A stretch of DNA of 64,000 nucleotides from Spirosoma validum (GTDB lineage Bacteria; Bacteroidota; Bacteroidia; Cytophagales; Spirosomataceae), in assembly GCF_014699035.1 (NCBI RefSeq), contig NZ_JACXAA010000006.1, forward strand, positions 62,001 to 126,000, written 5' to 3'. The position numbers were made by a program, and so were the translations under genes. Positions 17,856 through 25,998 of the stretch are shown here, piece by piece. Within the stretch, counting starts at the first letter, position 1; every line of letters begins with the position of its first letter. The notes beneath the pieces are model-generated. The model did no database searches. It was given only the letters and a program-made list of their open reading frames with translations, and had not been told where the DNA came from.

Positions 17856-17886
17856 TTGGCAGAGTAAGACCTACCGCTTAATTTTG
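17856..17886 (+). promoter_or_regulatory. Promoter of the GT2 gene, predicted leaderless
   Basis: A TTG at 17856-17858 and TAATTTTG at 17879-17886 are separated by 20 nt, matching the Bacteroidota -33/-7 arrangement. The ATG at 17892 is only 5 nt beyond the -7 element, where transcription should begin, so the mRNA would have essentially no 5' leader. Confidence 0.55.
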
Positions 17887-17891
17887 CGCCC

Positions 17892-18632
17892 ATGTTTAAT
17901 AACAAAAAGGTCATTGTGGTGATGCCAGCCTACCGGGCCGCCCTGACATTAGAACGCACCTACCGTGAAATTCCACTCGATTTAGTGGACGATGTTATTC
18001 TAGTCGACGACGCCAGTCCAGACAATACCGTTGAAGTTGCCCGCCAATTAGGCATCCGGCACGTCATCCGACATGATAAGAACAAAGGGTACGGCGGTAA
18101 TCAGAAAACGTGTTACGCGAAAGCACTCGAACTCGGCGGAGATATTGTTGTGATGGTCCACCCCGACTATCAATACACTCCCCTACTCGTACCTGCCATG
18201 GTTAGTATTATTGGGAATGACCTATACCCAGTCGTTTTTGCTTCCCGCATTTTGGGCAAAGGAGCGCTGAAAGGGGGGATGCCGATGTACAAATACATAG
18301 CCAACCGCTTTCTGACGTTTTCGCAGAACCTGTTGATGAATCAGAAACTATCTGAGTATCACACGGGCTATCGGGCTTTTTCGGGCGAAGTACTACGTAG
18401 TCTGGACTTTACGGACAACTCCGACGATTTCATCTTCGACAACGAAATGATTGCCCAGATTTTCTACAAGGGCTACGAAATCGGCGAAGTTACCTGCCCC
18501 ACTAAGTATTTTGACGAAGCGTCATCGATCAATTTTCGGCGTAGTTCCATTTACGGCCTCGGTGTTCTTAGAACCTCTGTGCTGTATATGTTTACAAAGT
18601 TAGGATTGATGCACTGGAAAGTACTGAAGTAA
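17892..18632 (+). CDS. Glycosyltransferase family 2 (DPM1/DPG synthase-like)
   Basis: This 246-residue GT-A glycosyltransferase begins VIVVMPAYRAALTLERTY. It has the nucleotide-sugar motif ILVDDASPDNT near residue 38, NKGYGGNQKTCYAKALE, and MVHPDYQYTP carrying the DxD-like aspartate. Members of this group transfer sugars such as glucose or mannose from nucleotide donors to polyprenyl phosphate or related lipid carriers. No membrane anchor domain is present; only a mildly hydrophobic C-terminus is seen. It stands alone between divergent terC and convergent lpdA, so the substrate cannot be inferred. Confidence 0.9.
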   Translation: MFNNKKVIVVMPAYRAALTLERTYREIPLDLVDDVILVDDASPDNTVEVARQLGIRHVIRHDKNKGYGGNQKTCYAKALELGGDIVVMVHPDYQYTPLLVPAMVSIIGNDLYPVVFASRILGKGALKGGMPMYKYIANRFLTFSQNLLMNQKLSEYHTGYRAFSGEVLRSLDFTDNSDDFIFDNEMIAQIFYKGYEIGEVTCPTKYFDEASSINFRRSSIYGLGVLRTSVLYMFTKLGLMHWKVLK

Positions 18633-18656
18633 GTCCTCCTATAGCGTTAAATAAAA

Positions 18657-18700
18657 ATTACCGCCAGCCTGAGTTAATTTCACTCCAGACTGACGGCAAT
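18657..18700. terminator. Bidirectional terminator between the GT2 gene and lpdA
   Basis: ATTACCGCCAGCCTGAGT and ACTCCAGACTGACGGCAAT form a long stem with wobble pairs. It is flanked by TGCTTTTTCT on the plus side and, on the minus strand, by TTTTTATTT. It lies between convergent genes. Confidence 0.8.
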
Positions 18701-18722
18701 TGCTTTTTCTATCTAGTTCGCC

Positions 18723-20123
18723 TTACAGGTGAATTGCTTCTCCGTAAGCAGCTTCGGTAGCGTCTTTTATCGACTCTGACATGGTTGGGTGCGGGTGAAC
18801 TGCCTTTAGGATCTCTTCGCCCGTTGTTTCCAGCTTTCGGGCAGTTACCACTTCGGCAATCATTTCTGTTACGTTGTTGCCGATGAAGTGAGCGCCTAAA
18901 AACTCACCGTATTTTGCGTCGAAAATAACTTTTACGAAACCTTCTGGCGTGCCAGCGGCTTTAGCTTTACCCGACGCCGAAAAGGGAAATTTACCAACCT
19001 TTAGTTCGTAACCTGCTTCGCGAGCAGCTTTTTCAGTATAACCTACCGACGCAATCTCAGGCGTACAATACGTACATCCCGGAATGTTGTTGTAGTTCAG
19101 CGGCTCAACGTGTGGTAAACCAGCAATTTTCTCAACGCAGATAATCGCTTCAGCCGACGCTACGTGTGCAAGTGCCTGCCCTTTCGTACAATCGCCAATT
19201 GCGTAATAGCCGTCAACATTTGTTCGGTAATAATCATCCGAAACAATTTTGCCCCGATCAACGGCAATGCCTGTTTCTTCAAGACCGATATTTTCGATGT
19301 TAGCCACAACGCCAGCAGCTGACAATACCAGGTCAACGTCGAAGGTTTTTTCACCATCGGGTGTCTTTACAAACACTTTGCAGCCTTTGCCGGACGTATC
19401 AACTTTCGTTACCTCCGACTTCGTATAGATATCGATACCAATTTTCTTATACTGCTTAGCAAGCTCTTTCGAGATGTCTTCGTCTTCAACCGGAACTACG
19501 TTCGGTAAAAACTCAACGATGGTCACCTTGGTACCCATACTGGCATAAACATAAGCGAACTCAACGCCAATGGCCCCAGAACCAATCACTAATAGTGATT
19601 CGGGTCGTTTCTCGAGCGACATAGCCTTTCGGTATTCAATTACCTTATTGCCGTCGATGGGAACATTTGGTAACTGGCGGGCGCGCCCACCGGTCGCAAC
19701 GATGATGTGCTTGGCTTCGTACTCCGTAACCTTACCATCAGCAGCCGTTACGTCGATTTTCTTACCAGGTTTTAGCTTGCCATTCCCGTAAATGACATCG
19801 ATTTTATTCTTTTTCATCAGGAACTGCACACCTTTGCTCATGCTTTCGGCAACGCCCCGACTCCGCTTGATAACGGCACCAAAATCTGCCTTCGATTCGC
19901 CCGAAACCGTGATACCGTAATCAGCCGAATGTTTGATATATTCAAAAACCTGCGCCGATTTCAGCAGGGCTTTGGTTGGGATACAGCCCCAGTTCAGACA
20001 AATGCCGCCGAGACTCTCACGTTCTATAACAGCGGTTTTCAAACCCAACTGCGACGCCCGGATAGCAGCTACGTAGCCGCCTGGCCCGCTACCCACAACG
20101 ATTACATCGTACTGTGAAGCCAT
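18723..20123 (-). CDS. lpdA: Dihydrolipoyl dehydrogenase (E3)
   Basis: This flavoenzyme reoxidises dihydrolipoamide in the pyruvate and 2-oxoglutarate dehydrogenase complexes and the glycine cleavage system. The 466-residue product has an N-terminal FAD site (VVGSGPGGYVAA at 9-20) and the redox disulfide GGICLNWGCIPTK with Cys42 and Cys47. The NAD-binding GSGAIGVEFA and the second FAD segment YAIGDC follow. The catalytic His-Glu region HPHPTMSE is near the C-terminus. Length is typical. It is monocistronic and a TACCTTTG promoter element lies upstream. Confidence 0.96.
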   Translation of the reverse strand: MASQYDVIVVGSGPGGYVAAIRASQLGLKTAVIERESLGGICLNWGCIPTKALLKSAQVFEYIKHSADYGITVSGESKADFGAVIKRSRGVAESMSKGVQFLMKKNKIDVIYGNGKLKPGKKIDVTAADGKVTEYEAKHIIVATGGRARQLPNVPIDGNKVIEYRKAMSLEKRPESLLVIGSGAIGVEFAYVYASMGTKVTIVEFLPNVVPVEDEDISKELAKQYKKIGIDIYTKSEVTKVDTSGKGCKVFVKTPDGEKTFDVDLVLSAAGVVANIENIGLEETGIAVDRGKIVSDDYYRTNVDGYYAIGDCTKGQALAHVASAEAIICVEKIAGLPHVEPLNYNNIPGCTYCTPEIASVGYTEKAAREAGYELKVGKFPFSASGKAKAAGTPEGFVKVIFDAKYGEFLGAHFIGNNVTEMIAEVVTARKLETTGEEILKAVHPHPTMSESIKDATEAAYGEAIHL

Positions 20124-20184
20124 TAGTTAATGAATGAATTAGTAGAGAATGAATAATTAAAAAAATCGTCTTAAAAAGAAAACG

Positions 20185-20192
20185 CAAAGGTA
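20185..20192 (-). promoter_or_regulatory. Promoter -7 element of lpdA (TACCTTTG)
   Basis: The minus strand reads TACCTTTG (exact TAnnTTTG), 62 nt upstream of the lpdA ATG. A TTTG at 20216-20219 on the minus strand could be the -33 element, though the 23-nt spacing is a little long. Confidence 0.55.
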
Positions 20193-20243
20193 GGTCGAAA
20201 AGTTGAGACCGAAGGCAAACCCATCGCCCACCTTCTTTTGTTC

Positions 20244-20251
20244 TATCTTTG
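20244..20251 (+). promoter_or_regulatory. Promoter -7 element of the prfB transcript (TATCTTTG)
   Basis: TATCTTTG matches TAnnTTTG exactly and lies 23 nt before the ATG of the upstream ORF and 100 nt before the prfB ATG. No clear -33 TTTG was seen at the ideal spacing. Confidence 0.55.
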
Positions 20252-20273
20252 TGAAATAGAATAAAGAGATTAG

Positions 20274-20354
20274 ATGCAAAAGACCATTAGCAATACAGTC
20301 CTTCTTCGTCTGATCTCTTATATCGCAAAACAAACCAATACGACAAGTTCATGA
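20274..20354 (+). CDS. Putative 26-residue leader ORF overlapping the prfB start
   Basis: An ATG 23 nt after the -7 element opens a 26-codon frame (MQKTISNTVLLRLISYIAKQ, then TNTTSS). Its TGA overlaps the prfB start as ATGA, giving a 4-nt overlap of the kind used for translational coupling. Nothing in the peptide matches a known family. It may control ribosome entry at prfB or be chance, since 26 open codons is short. Confidence 0.3.
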   Translation: MQKTISNTVLLRLISYIAKQTNTTSS

Positions 20355-21428
20355 CAACTGATCAGTTGACCGACTTGAGAGCCAGAGTAGAGGCTCTGAG
20401 GGGGTATCTTTGACTACGATAACAAGAAAGAACAACTAGCTGAACTCGAACAGCAGACCTTCCAGCCTGAGTTCTGGACTGACGCAGCTCGCGCCGAGGG
20501 CGTAATGAAGCAGGTTCGTGCGCTAAAAGGCTGGACTTCGGGCTACGAAAAGCTTAATGGTCAATTCGGTGACCTTGAAACCCTGTTTGAATTTTACGAA
20601 GCAGGTGACGTAACCGAAGAGGAAGTTGATGAGGAAGGACGTAACGTTTCAGCCACCCTCGACGATCTCGAACTTAAAAAAATGCTCGGTAATGAAGAGG
20701 ATCAGCTTAGTGCGGTTCTCGAAATCAATGCCGGGGCGGGTGGTACCGAAAGCCAGGACTGGGCCGATATGCTCTATCGAATGTACATGCGATGGGCTGA
20801 AAAACACGGTTACGGTCTAAAACAAGTCGATTATCAGGAAGGCGATACGGCCGGCATTAAATCAGCTACAATCGAAGTCGACGGAGCGCTGGCTTATGGT
20901 TTTCTTAAGTCAGAAAATGGTGTTCATCGGCTGGTACGTATCTCACCGTTCGATTCCAACGCTCGGCGTCATACTTCGTTTGCCTCGGTGTTTGCCTATC
21001 CGCTGGTGGATGACACGATCCACATTGACGTTAACCCAGCGGATATTGATTGGGATACGTTCCGGTCGGGCGGAGCGGGTGGACAGAACGTAAACAAAGT
21101 TGAAACAGCCGTTCGATTACGCCATCACCCATCAGGATTGATTATTGAGTGTCAACAGGAACGCAGCCAGTTACAGAACAAGGAAGTGGCGATGCGGCTG
21201 CTGAAGTCGAAACTCTACGAAATTGAGGTGCAGAAACGTAACGCAGCCCGCGCCGAAGTAGAAGCTGGTAAGCAGAAAATTGAATGGGGTTCGCAGATTC
21301 GCTCTTACGTACTGGACGATCGACGGGTGAAAGATCACCGTACGGGTTACCAGACGTCTAATACTGAAGCGGTGCTGGATGGTGACCTGGACCCTTTTAT
21401 AAAAGCGTTTTTGCTGGAGCAGGAGTAA
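20351..21428 (+). CDS. prfB: Peptide chain release factor 2, with programmed +1 frameshift
   Basis: RF2 releases nascent chains at UGA and UAA. The zero frame starts at 20351 and runs 20 codons ([20 protein letters not shown]) to an in-frame TGA at 20411-20413. A +1 shift at CTT-TGA-C continues the frame from GAC at 20412 to 21428, for about 358 residues. The site AGGGGGTATCTTTGAC has the Shine-Dalgarno-like AGGGGG and slippery CTT of the classic autoregulatory switch. Downstream are the RF2 stop-reading motif SPF ([12 protein letters not shown]) and the catalytic GGQ ([15 protein letters not shown]). The gene is not a pseudogene. Confidence 0.96.
20399..20414 (+). promoter_or_regulatory. prfB programmed +1 frameshift site
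   Basis: AGGGGG, then TAT, the slippery CTT and the in-frame TGA followed by C match the RF2 autoregulation site exactly. Low RF2 favours slippage to the +1 frame, and high RF2 favours termination at the internal TGA. The element implies that elongating ribosomes can still pair with an AGGGGG word in this organism. Confidence 0.95.
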
Positions 21429-21430
21429 TC

Positions 21431-21528
21431 AGAACTGTGACTTGCCAGATTTACGGATTTATTAGATTTTCTTTTTGCCTGTAATCTCGAAATCCGGCAA
21501 ATCCGTAAATCTGGTAAATCATAGTTCT
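21431..21528. repeat. Long imperfect palindrome between prfB and the GDSL gene
   Basis: The left arm 21431-21460 (AGAACTGTGACTTGCCAGAT...) and right arm 21499-21528 (AAATCCGTAAATCTGGTAAA...) are complementary at about 26 of 30 positions, around a 38-nt AT-rich centre. It fills the whole 107-nt gap. There is no terminal T run. Confidence 0.7.
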
Positions 21529-21535
21529 AATTAGT

Positions 21536-22234
21536 ATGAAATTTATCCTCCTGCTTACTCCCTTTCTATTAGCCTGCGCCCAGCATACTGCTGATTCGTA
21601 TATGATTGTAAACCCGAACGCCAATGCCTCGAAGTACTCGTTCTTATCCCTCGGTGATTCGTATACAATTGGCGAAAGCGTTTCTGAATCCTATCGCTGG
21701 AGCGTTCAGTTAGCGGATTTACTACGTAAAGACAGCGCTGACGTCGCTGATCCTGATATTATTGCCCGTACAGGTTGGACGACGTCGGAGTTACAAACGG
21801 CCATTAAAGCTAGCGGTAATCAAAAAACGTACAGTCTTGTTTCGTTGCTCATTGGCGTCAATAATCAGTATCGGGGACAAAGCCAGGATCAATATCGGAT
21901 GGAATTCCGGGGGTTACTGCAAACGGCCACTAGGTTTGCTGATAATAAAGCTAACCATGTATTTGTCTTGTCCATTCCTGACTGGGGGGCATCTCCATAT
22001 GCCGCCGGACGTAACAAGGCCCAGATTGCCCAGGAGATCGATCAGTTCAACACAATTGCAAGAGACGAATGTCAGAAGGCGGGCATTACATACGTTGACA
22101 TTACGACATTAACGCGTTCCGCAGCTGGCGACGCTACACAATTTGCTTCGGATGGACTACATTATTCCGGTAAACAGATGCGTACTTGGGCCGAGAAAGC
22201 ATTGCCCGTTGTTAAAGAGGTCCTAAGAAGATAA
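21536..22234 (+). CDS. SGNH/GDSL hydrolase lipoprotein
   Basis: This 232-residue lipoprotein has a lipobox ending LLAC (Cys14). The catalytic Ser42 lies in block I SLGDSYTIGE. The oxyanion residues are in the GWTTSEL and IGVNNQYRG blocks, and the Asp-His pair is in ASDGLHYSG near residue 210. Such enzymes are esterases or deacetylases acting on cell-surface or extracellular esters. The exact substrate is not evident. It follows prfB across a palindromic gap and is probably transcribed separately. Confidence 0.88.
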   Translation: MKFILLLTPFLLACAQHTADSYMIVNPNANASKYSFLSLGDSYTIGESVSESYRWSVQLADLLRKDSADVADPDIIARTGWTTSELQTAIKASGNQKTYSLVSLLIGVNNQYRGQSQDQYRMEFRGLLQTATRFADNKANHVFVLSIPDWGASPYAAGRNKAQIAQEIDQFNTIARDECQKAGITYVDITTLTRSAAGDATQFASDGLHYSGKQMRTWAEKALPVVKEVLRR

Positions 22235-22351
22235 CTTATCCTATTTATAAAAAAGAACAGGGTATTCGTTTCTGGTGACGATATCGACGAATTGCCTCGG
22301 GACTAGTCTAAGGCAATACGGTTTACGGCTTTCTGAATTCGCTAGTAAGTG

Positions 22352-22588
22352 TCACGGGTGGTCAATATTTAGTAGTTGGTTAGACTGATTCGCAATGTAT
22401 TCAGTCCGTAATGCCGATAAACATCTTGCACACAAACAACCGTCAAATAAGGAACGAATGTACTGCCGCTGCTCTTCAGTCAACTCAACAGATGTACATT
22501 GGCACAGGTTTATACTGCCAACTTTACATTCGTAAACGGTTTCGCAACGCGGACATACTACCTGATCGTGTTTATAAGCTGAATCCAT
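22352..22588 (-). CDS. Cysteine-rich CWC family protein
   Basis: This 78-residue protein contains the CWC family zinc-ribbon-like pattern: CPRC near residue 12, C near 21, the CQC that replaces the usual CWC, and CLCARCL near 52. It probably binds a metal, but its function is unknown. The ATG at 22588 overlaps the stop of the upstream PAS gene (TGATG), so the two are translationally coupled. A TTG one codon earlier is an alternative start but less likely. Confidence 0.8.
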   Translation of the reverse strand: MDSAYKHDQVVCPRCETVYECKVGSINLCQCTSVELTEEQRQYIRSLFDGCLCARCLSALRTEYIANQSNQLLNIDHP

Positions 22589-23103
22589 CAAAGAACCATT
22601 TCCTGTTCGAGAGCGATAAAGTTAACCAGTTGCTGCCGATCATTACGCACAGGGAAAATTGTTATATCGCACCAGTACGTAGAGCCGTCTTTGTGATAAT
22701 TGAGTACCATTTCTTTATTCGGCTTCTCTTGTTCAATAGCCAATTTCATTCGTTGACGAGCGGCTACATCTGTTTGAGCTCCCTGTAAAAAACTCGGCTT
22801 CCAACCTATAACTTCGTCCCGATTATAGCCTGTCATCAATTCAAAAGGCTCGTTAACGTACTGAATAATCTGCCAAGGATCCGTCACGATTAAAGCCCAT
22901 TCCGGCTGCCCCATCAATTGACGTAGTACCGACGGCAATTGCCACCGGTTTGTTCTTGCCAGTTTATTTAATGTTTCCGATTCGTAGTGTACGGTTCGCT
23001 GTATGGGTCTCGGCATGAATTCCCAGGCCATACAAAGTGGCAGAATCTGAGCCGATTTATTTTGCTCACGAATCATGGCAGCATATTCTTTTCCGGGATT
23101 CAT
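22588..23103 (-). CDS. Single PAS-domain protein, LOV-like but lacking the photoactive cysteine
   Basis: The 171-residue product has an N-terminal segment of about 65 residues with no clear match, then a PAS domain (about 68-168). The PAS domain reads ALIVTDPWQIIQYVNEPFEL, MTGYNRDEVIG, PSFLQGAQTD, NYHKDGSTYWCDITIFPVRN. The spacing matches LOV photoreceptors (NCRFLQG-x-TD), but the adduct cysteine position holds Pro in KPSFLQG. Flavin photochemistry through Cys is therefore not possible. There is no output domain. It is coupled to the CWC gene, so the pair may be a small signalling or redox unit. Confidence 0.82.
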   Translation of the reverse strand: MNPGKEYAAMIREQNKSAQILPLCMAWEFMPRPIQRTVHYESETLNKLARTNRWQLPSVLRQLMGQPEWALIVTDPWQIIQYVNEPFELMTGYNRDEVIGWKPSFLQGAQTDVAARQRMKLAIEQEKPNKEMVLNYHKDGSTYWCDITIFPVRNDRQQLVNFIALEQEMVL

Positions 23104-23565
23104 GGTAAAATCAAGTTAGTGCATTCTATCAGATACAACTAATAGTAGATGTAAGCTGTTTTCTCAATCGACACTCTAACGAATCAATACAGTGTGTAAA
23201 CAAAGTCAAGCTTATTTTGAACGTATCAGGGATTCTGGGTCAATAACGTTTTAGCCTCAGTTCTGTTTGCTCATAAATTAAATTGACCTGACCATTTGAC
23301 TACAAGTCAATCATTTAGCCCTCTGTATGTATGGTAAGGAAGGTTGTAGCACACCACATAAGTCACCATATTTCTCATTAAGAACATGTGCTTAACTTCG
23401 GCATAAGTTTTGTAGAAACAGAAGACAATACTAACCTTTGTTCTGCTCTATCTACTGTCTATTTTTTATTTACTTAAAATAGTTATTTAGAATAATTAAA
23501 AACAATTTTTTATTCCCCTTATTTTCCCCTTGCTTTGTGAGTAGAATTACAGCCAATCTACTTAT
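23104..23565. other. 462-bp intergenic region between divergent PAS and siderophore receptor genes
   Basis: No convincing gene is seen. It holds a symmetric TTGACT-ACA-AGTCAA (23296-23310), a TTTG (23409-23412) with TAACCTTTG 19 nt later (23432-23440; one nt longer than the -7 consensus), and a very AT-rich stretch near 23460-23520. That stretch includes TTATTTAGAATAATTA (23483-23498), a word shared with the other siderophore receptor upstream region. It most likely contains the promoters of both flanking genes. Confidence 0.5.
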
Positions 23566-25995
23566 ATGCAGTTTGTTCGAATTGTTAATCTTATCTTCTT
23601 ACTAAGTTTACCACTGACGTTGTGGGCTCAACAATTTGCAACCATTCGGGGCACCGTAACAACCTCCGACGGTAATCCGGCAGAAGCGGTTACGGTCAGT
23701 CTGAAAAGTAAAGGGCAAGGCGCCATTACAAATGCCAGTGGTAGTTATATAATCAATCGGGTTAAAGAAGGCACTTATACCGTACAGGTTTCGGCGATTG
23801 GCCTCCGAACCACGGAAAAAAACGTTACCGTAACGCCGGGCGAAACAGCAACGCTTGATTTCGTTTTATCGGAAAATACAGCTCAGTTACAGGAGGTTAT
23901 TGTGAGTAGTGGACGTATTAATCGCTTCGCCAGAACATCGAGTGATTACGTTTCCAAAATGCCACTTAAAAATCTGGAAAACCCTCAGGTTTATAACACC
24001 ATTGGTAAAGAGCTTCTAACGGAACAGCTTGTGTTTTCAGTAGACGACGCGATGCGTAATGCGCCAGGTGTGCAGAGAATGTGGGAAGCTACCGGACGCG
24101 GTGGCGACGGGGGTAGCTATTACAGCTCACGCGGATTTATTGTTCAGAGCCAGCTTCGTAACGGTCTGGCGGGTAACGTTACCAGCGATATCGACGCCGT
24201 TAACCTCGAAAAACTCGAAAGCATAAAAGGACCATCCGCTACGTTGTTTGGCAGTTCACTTACTTCCTATGGCGGGTTAATAAACCGGGTCACTAAAAAA
24301 CCTTACGAAACCTTCGGGGGCGAAGTAGCATTATCAGCAGGTAATTACGATTTTCAGCGAGCCAGCATCGACGTCAACACGCCCATTACGAAGAGCCGTA
24401 CGCTGATGCTACGTGTCAATACAGCGTTTACGCATCAGGGAACCTTTCAGACGAATGGATTCAGCCGAAACTTCGCGCTGGCTCCCAGCTTGCTCTACAA
24501 ACCCAATGATCGCCTGTCTATCCTGCTCGATGCCGAGATTTACCGATCCGAGAATGTTGGCAAACAGATTATCTTCTTTTACGTTCCCGGTTATACCCTT
24601 GGCGCTAATCGGGTCGACCAGCTTAACCTCGATTACCGCAATTCGTACATGGGTGGTGGCCTAAGGCAGCAGTCTCGTAGCACAAATCTGTTCTGTCAGG
24701 TGAACTACCAGATTTCGCCTTCCTTTACGTCATCAACCAATATCAGTTCGAGTCATAGTTTTTCGAACGGCTTTGGGCCCTATTTCTACCTGATTCCGGA
24801 TGGCAAAACACTGGGAACTAATCTGCTTATACGAGCTGATCAGTCAACGCGTAATAGTATGAGTGATGTCCTGGAAATACAACAATTGTTTAATGGCGAT
24901 TTCACGCTGGGAAGCCTGCGTAATCGCATTGTCTTGGGCCTGGATTACTTACATGTCAACGCGAATCAACTATTTTTTGGGAGCACATACGACACTGTCC
25001 CGATTACGAATGGATATGACTACAGCCAGTTTAACGGAACCAATCAAACCGCTCTGTATGCCAGCAAAGCTCCTGACTTCAGCTATCCCGTTACTGGTAT
25101 ACGTAACACTTCCAGCGTTTTCCTGTCAGACGTACTGAATCTAACGGATCAGCTGAGCGTATTAGCCGCGTTGCGGGTCGATCATTTTACCAACAAAGGC
25201 GGCACAGAAGGTCAGGCCGTAACGGGCTATGATCAAACGGCTTTTTCGCCAAAATTCGGTATCGTCTATCAGCCGGTTAAAGACAAGGTTTCCCTGTTTG
25301 CTAACTACCAGAATAGCTTTGCGAATCGAGGTATATACAACGCCTACGACGTAACCGACGCGGATAGTTTGGTACAACGGTTCGCGAAGCTCGAACAGGC
25401 GAATCAATTTGAGGCTGGTGTGAAACTGAACGCGTTTAGCGGACGTCTGACCACAACTATTAGTTATTATGACATTCAGGTCAAAAACCTACTACGTACT
25501 GATCCGAATCCACCAGCGGCTGCTCGCTTTGCCCAAACGCAGGATGGAACACAGGCGAGCCGGGGTATTGAGGTCGACGTAGTGACCAACCCATTTGCGG
25601 GATTCAACGTAGTGGCTGGTTTTTCGTACAATGACTCTAAACTGATCAATGCCGACGTCGACGTTGTCGGTCGTCGGCCAACGACGGCGTCTTCACCTAT
25701 ACTGGCAAATCTGTGGCTCAGCTATCGTCTACCCGATTATGTCGCTAAAGGACTGGGCTTTGGATTCGGAGGAAATTACGCCAGCGACAACAAAATTCAG
25801 AATAGTATCAGCCTGGGTGAGCTTATCTTACCAGCTTATACAGTTCTGAACGCGTCTGCTTTCTACGATCAGCGGAAATTCCGTATATCAGCGAAAGTGG
25901 ATAACCTCACCAATCAGTATTACTGGATTGGTTATACGACCATGAATCCGCAGAAATTAAGAAGTTTTGTGGGTAGCGTCAGCTACAAATTCTAA
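23566..25995 (+). CDS. TonB-dependent siderophore receptor
   Basis: The 809-residue product has a signal peptide (MQFVRIVNLIFLLSLPLTLW-AQ) and a carboxypeptidase-regulatory-like domain (about 25-110; ATIRGTVTTSDGNPAEAVTV). A plug follows, with APGVQRMWEATGRGGDGGSY and LESIKGPSATLFGSSLTSYG, and the 22-strand barrel ends RSFVGSVSYKF. It is similar in plan to the receptor at 14137-16518 but clearly diverged. It is followed 3 nt later by a PepSY_TM gene, which identifies it as a ferric-siderophore uptake module. Confidence 0.93.
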   Translation: MQFVRIVNLIFLLSLPLTLWAQQFATIRGTVTTSDGNPAEAVTVSLKSKGQGAITNASGSYIINRVKEGTYTVQVSAIGLRTTEKNVTVTPGETATLDFVLSENTAQLQEVIVSSGRINRFARTSSDYVSKMPLKNLENPQVYNTIGKELLTEQLVFSVDDAMRNAPGVQRMWEATGRGGDGGSYYSSRGFIVQSQLRNGLAGNVTSDIDAVNLEKLESIKGPSATLFGSSLTSYGGLINRVTKKPYETFGGEVALSAGNYDFQRASIDVNTPITKSRTLMLRVNTAFTHQGTFQTNGFSRNFALAPSLLYKPNDRLSILLDAEIYRSENVGKQIIFFYVPGYTLGANRVDQLNLDYRNSYMGGGLRQQSRSTNLFCQVNYQISPSFTSSTNISSSHSFSNGFGPYFYLIPDGKTLGTNLLIRADQSTRNSMSDVLEIQQLFNGDFTLGSLRNRIVLGLDYLHVNANQLFFGSTYDTVPITNGYDYSQFNGTNQTALYASKAPDFSYPVTGIRNTSSVFLSDVLNLTDQLSVLAALRVDHFTNKGGTEGQAVTGYDQTAFSPKFGIVYQPVKDKVSLFANYQNSFANRGIYNAYDVTDADSLVQRFAKLEQANQFEAGVKLNAFSGRLTTTISYYDIQVKNLLRTDPNPPAAARFAQTQDGTQASRGIEVDVVTNPFAGFNVVAGFSYNDSKLINADVDVVGRRPTTASSPILANLWLSYRLPDYVAKGLGFGFGGNYASDNKIQNSISLGELILPAYTVLNASAFYDQRKFRISAKVDNLTNQYYWIGYTTMNPQKLRSFVGSVSYKF

Positions 25996-25998
25996 TCA

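Noticed and set aside
20505-21428. prfB starting at the first ATG of the long frame, i.e. an N-terminally short RF2.
   Set aside because: The exact frameshift site and conserved upstream residues show the real start is 20351 with a +1 shift.
22588-23103. Annotating the PAS protein as a blue-light LOV receptor.
   Set aside because: The adduct-forming cysteine is missing (Pro in KPSFLQG), so only a PAS call is justified.
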